64,000 bases of DNA from the NCBI RefSeq assembly GCF_964355755.1, contig NC_092670.1, positions 35,697,795-35,761,794 of the forward strand, given 5' to 3'. This stretch comes from Antedon mediterranea (Eukaryota > Echinodermata > Crinoidea > Comatulida > Antedonidae). Below, one piece after another: positions 24,175 to 39,100 of this stretch. The translations under genes and the position numbers were made by a program. A model generated the notes under the pieces. That model did not search any database and was not told the DNA's origin. It was given only the letters and a program-made list of their open reading frames with translations. Each line of letters begins with the position of its first letter. Within the stretch, counting starts at the first letter, position 1.

Positions 24175-27100
24175 GTAAGTTACAATCCTCCTGTCCTAAT
24201 TTCTTTGTACCATAGATGTGATCTACAGATATTCTACCAAATAGGGAGCCACCTCTTTCAATTAAGGACAGGCTACTCACCTATAATGTTGGAGGAGACA
24301 TAAAAGTAAAACTCTGTTAGAAACCAAAAACCTGTAAGACCATCTTTATACTAATTTCTAATGGCATTTTAGTAAGGGATTGGGAAGCATAGGTTCGAAT
24401 CTGTCTTTTTAATATTGATTGTAGCCTTAGACACTCGCTTCTCACATTGCATTGTCCTTTGGATCAGATGTATTGTACCATTTACATACGTTCATTAGAG
24501 AACTTGGGAGCTGCCCAGCTGCCATGGGACCATAGAGAGATTGGGCTACAGTATCACTGAAGCATAGATTCGAGTTTTAGATACTCTTCTCGCATTGCAT
24601 ACTCCTTCGGATGAGGATGAGATGTATCGTTTACATATGTTCATTTTAAACGTGGTGGACTAGTCCACTGTACTGCCAGCTGCCATGGGATTATACATAG
24701 AGCCTAATCTGAATGTTCTCAAGTCAAAAATAAAGATGTTAATAGTTACATTTACACATTTTTTTTTACTGCAGATCACCAATGGTCAAGCTACCAATTG
24801 CTAGCAATGCTCCCCATGTGTATATGACACCAGCTGAGGGGTTTAGCATACCGCAACATCAGGCTGATTCAACTAAGCCAGATGTTGATTCTAGCACTGA
24901 CCCACAGGTCAAACCTCGTTGGGTAAATATTGATCCATTAAATTACAGTTCTGGGACACATACAAATCTGTCTGTATTTAAGAAAACTTATAATTTGTCC
25001 AAATTTTAAGTTGTGTCATGTAAATCCTATATTTGTGTCCGACATGCATTTCTGTTCGCAAAACAAACATACCCAAGATGCTCCACATAAACAAAGTCTT
25101 ATTACAAGTCTTTGAGAGTGGAGTGGAGTAATTTGTCATTAGAAACAATCCTTACATATGACAGGACTTGAACGCAGGACCCTTGGATTGGTAGCCAAGT
25201 ATCATAACCACAACTCTATTTCTGTATTTAAAATAAACATATCGTTGCCTTTTCTTTATATAGTTTGTTGGTTCTCCGTTAGCCTTTGTTCAGCAGTTTG
25301 TCGTTAGGGCTAAGGTGTCCCCGTGGCATGGTGATTTAACAGCAGAAGATGCATTCCGTGCACCTTTATCCAGAGCATTTCAGATTGTTAATGATATCAA
25401 TCAATATCAAGATAAGTCAGGGTAAGCCATTCATACTGTACATACATTTCTTTCAATTTTTTTTATGGGGAATACTGTATATAAAGCTTGGTTCCCACTA
25501 GGATGCAATACAAGGACATAAGTGCAACACAAGTTATCATTGTCATTTGCTTGAGCTTGCATCCTAGTGGGAACCAAGCTTTAGCTAGTGTTTGTGGTTT
25601 AGTTGGCTTATTATATTTGTTTTATAGATTTATTGACAATTAGACGTTTTAAAATGTATTGAACACAATAAATAACATCGTAATTTAAAAGTTAAAATAT
25701 ATAAGTTTCCACTAAAAAATAAATGGAAAAAGTGCCTCGCCAACATGTTAAGTGAGAGTTTTTGTTTCTCTTAAGTTCTATCTAGACTATCAAACTAGTT
25801 TGACAAAAAAAGTGTGATGTACCTAAATACGGTAGTGATATGCCCAAATAAAGTTTTGATGGTGTAAACAGAGCTTAATGTTGAGTATGCAAGTAAATAT
25901 AATGTGTTACTAAAAATAAATAAATATGCATATTTGTTCTTCAGCGTGCCTATACAATCGTTTTGTTTGTATGTGCTTGATGTACACAATCCTTCTGAAT
26001 TGGCTGGCATCCTTCCCGAGCATGGATGTCTTGTAATCTCACCAGCTGCCCTCTGGAAGAATGATTTAAAAGAGTTTTCGGAAGACAATGATCTAGTAGA
26101 AACAATTTATAGGCATTTAAAAAAGAAATCAATTGAAGCAACTAATATTAAAGGTAAATTATATCAAAACCTATTTTTGTAATTTTTTATCTTTATGTTT
26201 TTTTTCTTGTATAGTTTGTCTGGAGTTGGAGAGACATGCCCTTTGGCGATAGTTGGATTTGAAAGCTCTTGTCTCTCCTCAGAGCTCCCTTTTTATGTTT
26301 CACTAAAAGGAATAAATAAACCAGATATCAGCTCAGATATTTAATACCAAACTTTCTATTGAATATGGAAATACAATTTTGAGGTTATAATTTTTATTAT
26401 ACAAATAATGAATGTTATTAGTGCAATGGTACAAATAATTTCATGAAGTAAACGATGAAATGATGATGAAAAAAAGGAATATTACACCATTATTAAATAG
26501 TACGTACTATTGCATGTCATGTGACTCACAACCGTCCAATCAAAGGACAGGAATTTATTTAGGTGTTAATATAATACCCTTTATTTAATTATGAATATTT
26601 CTACTATACATCTTTATTAAAAATATTATGTTGTTGTTTTACAGATGTATTGTTTGGCATACCCAGCAAGTACAGTGGAATTAATAGGTTTTATATTCGC
26701 AGCAGACAGAGACTAATTACGTATGCTGTTACGTTAGTACTGAAATCATACAATGAAAGGTAACGTATACTTTCATTGTGACGGAGTTGGTGTACACATT
26801 TGCCATGTCATGATCTTTACATGTGAATTCATGGGTTCAAATCACCTCATCTTCACTCCATATTCAATCCTTAAAGAACTGTAACATATCAACTTTTTTT
26901 TTCTCTTAATCAAATTTCAAATTTATTTATCAAACGGAACATTCTAAACCAACAAGCAAATTTAAGTATTGAATAAAACAATAAAGAAGGCCAAATATCT
27001 ATATTGTTTTAATTTTTTTTCTTCATTTTTACAGTTTTATATTAAATTTAAAAGACCACCTACAAAAAAAGTTTGGATTCGAATTTCTAGAGAATCCAGA

Positions 27101-30100
27101 ACCACGTGAAATTAAACATTTATATTTTAAGGTAAGTTATTTTTTAAGTCGGAAATTGTTTTGTATTTTTAGCTGGTGGTCAAAGCCAATGAACTTGCTT
27201 GACCACAAGCCTGACACGTACCAGGAATAATCTATTTCAATATACTATGACATTTCTTTAATCCAATATAATCCCCAACCCTGCGTTTCAATATTTATGA
27301 AGCTCTGAGGAAGATATTTTAGCATTTTTAACTTCTTCAGAACAGGGCTTCTAAATTTGTGTTTCAGTCAAGGAAATTTAATCATGTCTCTCCTTTGCTT
27401 TCACAACTTCACTAGTTGCCTGTTAAAGAGAATTGTGTCTCTATGGCATTGTTCCACATTATCTTATCAACCAAACCATGTCCCACTACGTAGAGGGCTT
27501 CGTTCTGAAATGGATCCTCTTATGTTAACACCACCTAGAACCAACCTTAAATCTGTGCCAAAGGGCTTCTTTGCTCAGGCACCAGTACACTCCATCTTTT
27601 AATTCAAATCTCTCCCGAAACTCACCTATTTTAATAGTTATTCTTTTCATGTCGCACTGTAAATATTATTAAATGATATTATTTTATTATTAAGTCTTTT
27701 TTTTTTTTTTTTCCTTACAGGAACGACGAAACATTGTTGAAATATCACCTTTAGTTTTTGTATATTGTTTACTTTTCTTGTACATATATTTTTCTGTCAG
27801 TAAGTACTAGTTATTTTTTTGTAAATTTAAAAATGTATCAATCATTACGTAATCTTTTAAAAATTATTTAAGCAATACTTAACTTAAATTTAATTTAATA
27901 AATATATATAAACCTTCTTTTGTCAATTTCATTTATGCCTGTGTGGTCCTCTTGTGCTGTGACACTGAGAGTACGAAAACAAAAATTTAAATAAACACTT
28001 TAATACTATTGCTATATTATATTATTATTATACTATAATCATTTGCCTACGATCATTTTATATTTTGTTTTCTTTATTTGCAGGTAAAATTGAGATGGTG
28101 AAATCTAAGTGGGGCTTAGCATTCAGTGCTGTGTTTCAAGTTGTGTCATCTTTGGCTATGTCTGTCGGTATATGTTTATTGTTCGGACTGACACCAACAC
28201 TTCATGGCGGGTTAGTTTCAATATAAATAAAATCCGTTAAATTATAATATAAATACAGTACAATACTTATTGTGAAAATATTTTTGTCGTTATTATTGTA
28301 GAACCCCTCATTCAGGACTGAACCTCTATTATATATACCTCTTTTCCCTGAAACAAATGGGTTGAAATGTTTGAACACAAATTCGCTCCTGAAGTTGTCC
28401 TCTTGATAGGACACTACAGTAATTATATTATTTGTTTTCTTGTAGTGAAATCTTTCCATATTTAGTGATAATTCTTGGTTTGGAAAACATACTAGTGCTG
28501 ACAAAATCAGTGGTTTCTACTCCTGTGCACCTAGATGTCAAGAAGAGAATTGCTCAGGGTCAGTAATTTGATAATTTCATTTTGTATTTTTCACTGTCAA
28601 AACTTTTCTTCTAGATCAAATGGTTATGCAATCGGTGGTGCTATAACACTACACACTCAATGTAATAATTCCTACTACCCCTAAACACTAGAGGGGCAGT
28701 GATTGCACAACAGCGTTTTAACTGTGGAGTATACTTCACCCTGGCTCATGTTAGACATCTTATTAGCAGCCGATTCCCAGTGCTGTATCTCCACATACTG
28801 TCTATTTTCTTATTAGCAGAGTGACCTAACCCTTAACCTAACCTAATACAGGCACAACATGTGATGCTGTATTACCAAATATTCCTATGATACTTCTGAA
28901 ATAGATAGTATGTGGAGATACAGCACTGGGAATCGGGTGTTATTAGAGTATAATTATCATTGGCAGTCAATGTCTTACTAATGCTTGGTTCCCACTAGAT
29001 GCACAACACAATGACATAACGCAACGTAGGGGATTCTATCAATCACAATCGGTGGATTTATTCAACTTTCTCTTGTCATTGGTCCACTCGTTTGCATCTA
29101 CGTCCTTGCGTTGCATCCCAGTGGGAACCAAGCTTAAATTAGAACTCTGTAAATATAAATGAAGGATTAATACATCCTTTTGATTACAAAAATGGTTTTT
29201 TTTTGTCTAGGGCTTGAAAAGGAAAGTTGGTCAATCACTAAAAATCTATTTACAGAACTGATGATAATCCTAATGGGGTACTTTACATTTGTTCCAGCTA
29301 TTCAGGTACAAATATAACATGTTCCCTCCTTCTATGAGTACATTCGGAAATCAATTTTTTGTTTCAAAACAAAAATTGAAAAAAGCTGTAATACTTTAAT
29401 TTCATGTGTTTTTTCTCGTATTCTAAAAGATTCAAAGTTGCATAGAAAATGGATTGAATTGCTTTATATATAATTTCATGTATACTTTTACGTGTGTTAA
29501 CTAGTATCAGTATAGCCATAATAATGTGTTGTTTTGTAAACTATAGTAATCAATAATATAATAATGTCTACAGTCTACATCCAATAAATCCCAAAAGATA
29601 ATCCACATGTATTTTAAGAGGCACTATATCTCAACAAATAATTATTAGTCCTTTCTCCATGACGGTTTTCACATAATGCTTTGTATTATGTTTTATTGTA
29701 TTTATATGTTTCACATTGACAGTTTGTCTGAAATAAATTTGAATTGAATTGTTGAATTGAATTGAATATTGTAGAACCTTTGTTTTATGTACCCTATTTT
29801 TACGTTCCCTGAATTTTACTTACGCATAGTGACAGTTGCATGCTGTAAAGTAAAGTAGGCAAACACAGCAGCCTTTTTAGCCAAGATTACGTATTTGGGG
29901 GTCAAGTTAAGGTCAAAATTGATTTTATGAATCCCATGTTTTACGTATGTCTTTCAGTCCCATACCGTACGTAAAATGTAGGTTCTTCTGTACAATAGTT
30001 CCACTGTACAATATAAAGTATGAAAAAGAATGCTGTACAAAATATTAGAACTGGGTTTATATTCATCATTTATTTATTTAATATTTATTTTTGCAGGAGT

Positions 30101-33100
30101 TTTGTGTGTTTGCTGTTGTTGGACTCTTAACTGACTTCTTTCTTCAGATGTTTTTCTTTGTAACTGTGCTTTCAATTGATATTCGACGAATGGAAGTAAG
30201 TTTTGGTGTCATTCATACGACTAACATGCATACGATATTTTTTATACGAGTCTTGGAAAGTGAGTTACTTTTGGAAGATATAAATGTGATAATGTGTTTG
30301 ATTTCTTTATGTCCAGTGTTTACCACTGTAAGATATTTCACAAGATCTGTCTACACTATCAAACTTTATATGACAAAAAAATGTGATGTGCTCTTATAAT
30401 AGATGATGTCTTATCACTACTATATTTGGGCATATCACTACCATATTTGGGCACATCAAACTTTTTTTGTCAATCTAATTTGATAGTATAGACAGAGCTT
30501 CACTTTAGAGAATTGTTTATGTGTAAATGGTTAATATGGAACCTAGGATTAGTAGGCATGTTATAACCACTAAACTCTAAACAATCACTATGATATTTTA
30601 AAACGCAGTAGTATCGAACAGCCATTTTATATACTTACAGTTATCAGACCTCCAGAAAACAAGCATACAAGAGGAGCTACAGACACCACCGGTTACCATG
30701 ACACCACGAAGCATATCTCGTACCAAATCCGTCCCCGACTCTATTAATATGATGTCTCCTGGCAAGCAACGTATGCTGCAGACTCGTTTACCACCAGCTA
30801 CTCCCCTGTTTCGCAAGATTCCAAAACGTTTGAGACTTGTGTACTTCTGGGCGAGTACGCGTGTTGTACAAAGACTTATAATGGTAAGGAAATAATTTAT
30901 GGGTAAAATTTAAAATTGTGTTTTGTAAATAGTACATAAAACAATAAGAGCCTTTCACACCTGCTCCGGTCCGGCGACGGCAAATCCAAGCGAACGTAAA
31001 TGTTTTTACGCGTCTACTCGCATATCGATTGGCGCATAGCTGCTTGGAGCGTTGTGTAAACGAAACAATGGCGTTCGCTTCTCCGGACCGGAACCGTGTC
31101 AGAACAGGTGTGAAAAGCCCTTTACTAGAGACAAAGGTTTTATTGTCAAACAGTGTGTGTTTCTAATTCAAAAAGTTAATTATGTTAACAAACTAATTGC
31201 TTATTTAACACTTTCATCAAAGTGTTTCACTATAGATTTGTTTTTTTTAATGCGTTTTTTTATATAAGTTCAGTTGACTAGATGATGTCGCAGGACACCT
31301 GGTAACCACCTACACACATCTTAAAGTGTTCTAGCACGATCTAGATGTGTACACTGAACAAGTTTTAATAAAAGGACACAAGATTTTTATGGTTATTATT
31401 TGCTGCACCCCTGCCCTAACCGCTTGCTATCTCCATAGTGGAGCTGTAGCTTGATGGTTTACATGCTTGTCTTCAATCCCAAGGTCCGGGGTTCAATCCT
31501 GACCTAGTGCCACGGTTGTATTAAACTCAATACTCTTTCAATTCCATACCCTAAGCCTTAAATAAGCACGATAAATTATTAAATAGCTTATCCATCCTGT
31601 AATTGGCGAGTTATTGATGTTGTATGTGTATGACATAATATAAAACATTACTAAACACTGTTTCTACTGACTGCTTGCCATCTCCACATTACTAAGACTG
31701 TTTCGATTGACTGTTCTGCAGGTCAGTACTGTTTTATGGATAATCTTCACAAGTTTGTTTGTGTACAAGTCCGGTCTGGTTGACCATCTCACCGATATTA
31801 ACCACGCCAACTACACTAAAGCTGACGTTTCACTTCCCACCAATAAAGGAGATGCAGTTTACCCGCACGACAATTCTGCGAAACCCAATCAGGATGTTTT
31901 AAGACAAAATGGAGAACGCAAGGATACATCACTGGGAAAGTCACATGAGGGTGGTACAACACAGAATCTATTTTTGAAAGAGTATTCGAATGAGTTGTCG
32001 CCTCTTCAGTGGCCTACACTCTTTGGCTACTATAATAAAACTCTTAAAGGAAGGTAAGCTGATCAAACTACATTGAAAACATACATGGCAGGGTGTATAT
32101 AGCTTGAATGACTTGTTTTGTTCATTCCTAGGCAAGACATTATTCAGGAATATATTTTAGACCCATCTACAATAATATTAATATCTTAATTCTAAGTAGT
32201 AGTTAATAATCACTACGTTCATTTCAGATACATAAGTTTATTACCACTAGAGCACATATTTATAAACATCGATCCCAAGGAAGCAATAGCTATGAGAACG
32301 GTTGGATCCCATCATTTACCTGACGATCTCCTCGATCCAGAAGGAGGCGAGGATTACGACTACCAAACACGTGCCTACAGGCTCCTGCAGGAATCACAGT
32401 GGGATTACTACGTGACCATGTCATTAGGAGTGGCTAGCGGCGCTTCGCTTGTTATTCTTATTCTTCTACTTTGCAAGTGCGTATCATTGAAGCGGTTACG
32501 TAGACAACGGTACAAGAAGTGCCATCATGATGACATCATCAGGTCGGTTCAGAACGCTAATGAATCGGTGCCATTAGTACTACAGGGTCATAAACAGGTT
32601 AGTTGTTTTGTTTGATTTGTCACATTGTTCGTAATCACTTGAAAAAAATTAAATGACCTTACAGTAAAGTAATTTCACGTTTTGTCCAGCTTGCAGCCAG
32701 ACACCAGTTGATATGTCGTTAGGTTACCAATTGACTCCTCTCACCTTATAGTAGCCAATATACTAAGTTTAATTGCATGTAAATTCCTCATGTTAAATCT
32801 CCGCTCTGTCATTGTTCAGGATGTCGAATGTATTGTAAGTGAAGCTGGATGGATTTTCAGCTCTTGTTTATCTGGTGAGATCAGGAGATGGGATCCAGCT
32901 ACTGGTGATTGTATGCTGGTCATTGAAAGAAAGAGGTAATTAGTAGCAGGTTCCCTTTTAATGTATATTGGAAATAAACTGTTTTTCTGGAGAGATGGGT
33001 TTCCAGAGGTCCTAAATTCTCCAAAATAAGTGTGTTTTCCCTGATTTTTAATGCAAATCCCAGCCTCCCAAAATGAGTTATTTTCCCCTGAAAATCTGGA

Positions 33101-36100
33101 CTATTTAGCCTAGAGAGGTTTTTCATTGAAGACATCTTAAAACATGTTATTTTACAGTTAACACCCCTGGCACTGTTTATAATGATGCCCAGTATTTAAA
33201 TCAAGGTACTGGTAACTGTATAAAGAGAACAGTCAAATTGTGTGTTTAAAATGTTATCCATTATTCTGGTGAGATCCTGCTAGTCATTTAAAGAAAAAAA
33301 ATATTTGTGAATGAAGTTTTCATGATAATTTAACTCCACTGCTTTTTCCTTTCAGCAAACCAAAAAATCGAATTGGTCATACATGTCCCTGCTATGACTC
33401 GTACCCAACACCTAGTGTAGGTTATACACATACACCGAGACGACGATTGTCCTCCGCACCAGATAAACAGTCTATGTATTGCCAGACTTGGAAAGATGTC
33501 CTAGACAACCAACCAGATCTGACTGAAAGCATCAGGACAAATTTTGGAGAACCTGTTAAATCTGAATATTCAGAAGATTTATATGGCAGCTCTCTTGAGT
33601 GTGGAGGTGGAGATGCAGGACCTCAACCGTCTCCTTCTGGTGGCTACTGCTTTAACCAAAGATTTCATTCCTATTATAAAACCCATCCAACCAGTCCCAA
33701 AGACAGTGCAGCCAAAGGTTTTCCACGACCACACAACATGCCATCCAGTATATATGGATCTCACACCATTACACAACCACAACCGAATCCTCCTTTTGTG
33801 CCTGGACATAACCGTAGTAGATCTACTGGTGTTTTAAAAATTGACACTGTGAGTCAGCCTCTGCGATCGCCGCGGAATGTCTCTTTCGAGGATCAAAGGC
33901 CAGATCATGAGCATGTGTTTGATCGTGGAGGAGTGTCTGGTGGTTCACCTGAGATGCAACTGGTGCCACCAATATGGTGCTTAGCATGTAACGATACTGT
34001 TATTGCTGCAGGTTGCAGCAATGGTAGAGTAGAGGTAGGTGTTTTTTAAAGAATCATAATTTTATTGATTATATGTTTATGTCAAATCATTTTATTTGCA
34101 AGGCATGAACGAACTGCTTGATACAAATGCAGAGCAAATTAGATAAATAAATGAAATGAATTTTATTTCGACTGTTTCTTGAAAAATTAATTAATTATCT
34201 ATATATAAATTTACGTAAGGGCAAAATTCGGTAAATCGCGCCTTACTTCTAGAATTTTCACTCGATGGTATGTAAAGTTGGTTCGTACTTTCGGTACTGA
34301 TTTTAACCGCCTGATGTAACCCTGTTTACTAATTAAATTGAGTTAAATAATTAGTTATTGACGATTAAAACGAATTTAGGTTCAACGATTTGCCCCAAAT
34401 AGGGGTGTTTTCCGATCGTGGTATACACTGTCTAATGGATGTCCATCTTGAAAAATACCCGCCAAAAAAATGCGAGGAGGCTTCGCATTTTTCTATCTCC
34501 TCCTACGATAATTGTTTTTAATAGCTGAAAACCGGTTGAACAGCTAGAGTAAACCATCATAATGTTGAAGACAGGCCGATTTTCTTTAAAAAATACTATT
34601 TTGATAGATTTAATAAACGATTATACAAATGTATTGATTTGCGATGAATGGAACATCCCAATCTCTCAGTCTGCCAGAGTTTGGTTTAACACAAGTACTG
34701 TAGGTAAATTTATGAGCCCTTTGAGAATAAACTTGCAATACTTTGACAATACTGTAAATACCTATTAACTATTTTTCATTTGAATCGAACATTTCTTACT
34801 GTGAATGTTCGTACTGTTAGATGTAATATAAAAATATATACAAATAAACTTTATTACTGAGACTGTGGATAGGCTCTACTGTTAGATATACAAATAAACT
34901 TTATACTGACAGTTCCTTCTCAACGTTTGTATTAATTAATAATTACCAAAAATATAAACGTCGTAGTGGTGTATCGTGACATGTACTTTAATATTTCAAT
35001 CGATTATGACAGTGACAGTTTTAACAAAGTATTAAATCGCAAATGTTTTAGGCCTACTGTATTTAGAGGTATATTATTTATAGGCCTATAAAACATGAAC
35101 AAAATATTTCGTTACTCAGTGGATAAAGAATATATTTAAAAATTGTTCCTCTTTGTACCTATCCGCTTTCCCATCCCTCAACCCTAATGTTACATAGCGA
35201 GGAGGCTTCGCATTTCCCTATCTCCTCCTACGCTAATTGTTTTTAATAGCTGAAAACCGGTTGAACAGCTAGAGTACACCATCATAATGTTGAAGACAGG
35301 CCGATTTTCTTTAAAAAATACTATTTTGATAGATTGCTAGAGTACACCATCATAATGTTGAAGACAGGCCGATTTTCTTTAAAAAATACTATTTTGATAG
35401 ATTTAATATACGATTATACAAATGTATTGATTTGCGATGAATGGAACATCCCAATCTCTCAGTCTGCCAGAGTTTGGTTTAACACAAGTACTGTAGGTAA
35501 ATTTATGAGCCCTTGGTTTAACACATACGGTAGGTAAATATATGGGCCCTTTGAGAATAAACTTGCAATAGGTTCGGAAAATGTTAAAAACCAATTTCTA
35601 TTATTTGAATCGGTAAACAGTTTCCATTTATTATACATTGATAATGAAACATGAAATATTCCTATTTATGTCCCTCGAGGTTCATTACAATTTATATTTA
35701 GTAGTCCCACGGACTTCATCTTAGCCACTCCCCCGAGTGCTAAGGCCAAATTTATGATACCCTACTTTCTATGTAAGTTTAGTTACAGTTAGTTCTTGAC
35801 GATAATACAACGAATTTAGGTTACACCCTTCGGCCGCGAAAACGTTTCTGTACAAATATGATACCGATTGGCTTTATTTCATTCAACAGCGACCATAATC
35901 TCGCCAATTACAGGATAGATAAACTATTTTATTATTGATGTGCTTATAAATTAAGACTCATGTAAACAGCTTGATTACATCATTTTACAGACAAACGAAA
36001 CTTTTTTAAACCTACTGTTTCAATAACTGAGTATAATACTGTATACGTTTTCATTGACGAGATTGTAATAGTAACTTCAGTAACTATTACAGTACTTATT

Positions 36101-39100
36101 TATTATACGACACAAGACAATTGTATCTGACAGGTACGTACATTATTCTAAAAAATAAGTCTAGATAGATCCCTTAGGCGTCATAAATCACAGGCCAACA
36201 AATCAGTACTCATGACAGAAATTCGACCCAGTTTGGTTCACACAAATGTTTACAGGAATTTCAACACCACAACCGATGATTTGCCCTAAATATTTAGGTA
36301 GACTACAGTTTAATTTTTCACTGAATAGGAGCTTGCATTTCCGATTTCCATTTCGCAGAATGTCTAGGTCTATTTATTTAGTTTGGTTCTTATAATATAT
36401 AAATACAATCAACTTTATTACTGCGGTTCCATCACCACCACCACGTGTCGCCCAATTCCCGTACATACATTTCCATTTCTCCCTAATTTCTTTAATCCAC
36501 ATAAATTAATTGTCCTTTATGGAATCCAGTATTGGTTTTGTTGTCTCTATTTCTGAATACCCCAATTAGGGGGACACTTCCGTTTTTGTTTAGTGTCCCA
36601 AAAAAGTCCCCGTCCGTGGATTCTACTGTATTCGAGAACCATCTGTGAGCACCCCTAGATGGTACGCGAGCGAAGCGAGCGTGCCATCTAGTATATATAA
36701 TTTTGTGTATGAAATTCAACTTTAAAGTTATTGCCAAATAGTTTTGTTTATGTTTCTTTATATTGTTTTCTTTTATTTAGATATGGGATGCTGGGAATGG
36801 TTCATTACTGTGTTATTTTGAGTCATCATCGTCTGGGGTCTCTGCTATGTGTATATATGGTAACATGTATGTATTTCTTTTTGTAGTTTGCTGGACAATT
36901 CCATTATTTTTTTACTGATTACCAGAGCTAGTATTTTTTTCTTTTTTCAAGTGTTTGCCTGAAAAATGTATCAAGTTTAGTTTTCTTATATGGAATAAAG
37001 TGTGTGATGTAAGATTTCAGAAAAAAAACCCAATTACTGTACTGTATATTGACAAATAATTACCACATATCTGTAGGCCACTCTCTAGCCAGTTCAAATG
37101 AGTTTTTACAAGAAATACTTACTAATTAATTTTCATGAATCAGGGTTTCCCTGGGTACCACCTCAAAGTCGGCCCAATTTCGTGTTCTATGATTATACCA
37201 GAGGATCTATGGTAAGCAAAATCAATGTTTAAATTATTTAAGATGATAATTTTGCAAAGCATGTTTGGTAAATCTACCCCTATTGCTACCTTAGTGATAT
37301 TAATGATTTTGTATTTATTTTTCATAGGCTTGTTGTAGCTAGGTTAGATGGTACGTTAGATTTCTTACACCTTGTAAATAGCAGTTCAACTTATGTACAA
37401 GATTTCACAGATTCCTATGAGAATAAAGGTAAGATCTCATTAAGATCTGTTATCCATGTCACACTATCAAAAACAGTGTGATGTGCCCAAATGTGGTAGT
37501 TATATGCTTAAATATAGTAGTGATATGCTTAAATATAGTAGTGATAAGACATCCTCATGTCCATAAATGGGCACATCACATTTTTTTGGTCACATAAAGT
37601 TTGATAGTGTAGACAGAATTAAAAAATATATTACTGTAGACTGTTAATTATTAACAAAATTGTTAAACCGATATTTCATAATCATATTGATTAATAATAG
37701 GCTACACTAGCTGTCGAGTTCTACCATGTAAACCCCATTTATTATGGTGAGAATAACACTATACTATTTTGTTTGTTTACAGGGTCTTTTAACCGACATT
37801 TTGTAGAGAATGAGTATTTTTCCGGGTCAATGTGGGAATGTCACCGTGTTTGTCAAATGCGAGCTCATCAACTACTGATAAACGAAGTGGTCATCTTGAC
37901 TGGTCAGGTGGTCACAGCTAGTGATGACCACACACTTAAGGTACAACAAGTTTAGTTATATTTTCAGAAGATCTATAAATGTATACCACCTGAATAACTG
38001 TACTCGGCCAAATATGGTACATGTATCAGATCTATATAGCACCAGTATATTAATAAAGACTAAAATCAAAACTAGAAGAAACCTGAACTATTTCTACTTT
38101 CAACTACTCTATTTATTTTTGTTGATTGCTTAATAATTGTTGACTGTATGTATCTTTGTTATTAAAAAAAAATATACTAAACTATTATTTTTAATAGGTT
38201 TTTCGCCTTGAAGATTGTTTGTATTTATCAACATTACGGGGACATACAGGTGCAGTAACCGTGGTAACAGTAGATAAGGTAACCTTAAACATATACTGTA
38301 TATATTGTATAATTAAACAGCTTCCTACAATTTGTGACGTTTTGTAAAAATAATACATATGAATACTTTAAAAACATTAAACTAGGTCATTTCTTGTCTT
38401 AAATGTACGTTTTATGGTAAATTATGATAAAAAGTGAGAAATAAGGCACTGCCTAAGTAGCTCGCGGCGAGTGACCTCTCGTGGACGGTTTTTAGGCCTA
38501 GCCTAGCTAAGTTTAGTTTTGTAGGCCTAGCTGGTAAACATCAGTAACGTACGAACATCGTACGCTAGCTATATACCTAGCCTGACGTTGTATAGTTGCT
38601 GCATTAATTGTCTTTCTATTTTTTCCCGACTCCGTTGAAACAAATTGGGGAAAACCCGGTATTTTCGCTGAAAAGTTAGGAGTCTTCCATTTGTTTTGGC
38701 CTCACGATCGATCGAAAAGTGGGTTAATTACAGAAGAAAAACAAAAATATCAATCTGCGCACAATGCATTTATGGGATTTATAGCGGGCCGCTATAATTA
38801 TTAGAATCAACTTATTTTTCACATTTTTAACCATTTAAAGACGAAAAAAGTTATCGCAATAGGACCATATAGTATTATTTTTACATTAAATATAGTTTGT
38901 GATCTTAAATTAGATCTAAAAAATGTAGGGAAAGTGTCTTTAAACTATTCTTTAGTAAATTTTATACTACCTGTTGTTACAGTAGAGTTGAGTTGTGGCT
39001 TTATGTAGAGCATCTTATGTGTATGTTTGTCTTGTGAACAGGATTGTGTACTTGTCAACTGGTTTAACTAAAAGTTAATCTGTATTTATTTAATATCCAT

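Noticed and set aside
33544-33837. Open frames overlapping SCAP exon 16 in other phases and strand
   Set aside because: Shadows of the long coding exon.
36492-36737. An 81-aa minus-strand frame across the Helitron hairpin
   Set aside because: Resembles the fused frame at 51480-51644 only because both cross the same Helitron end.
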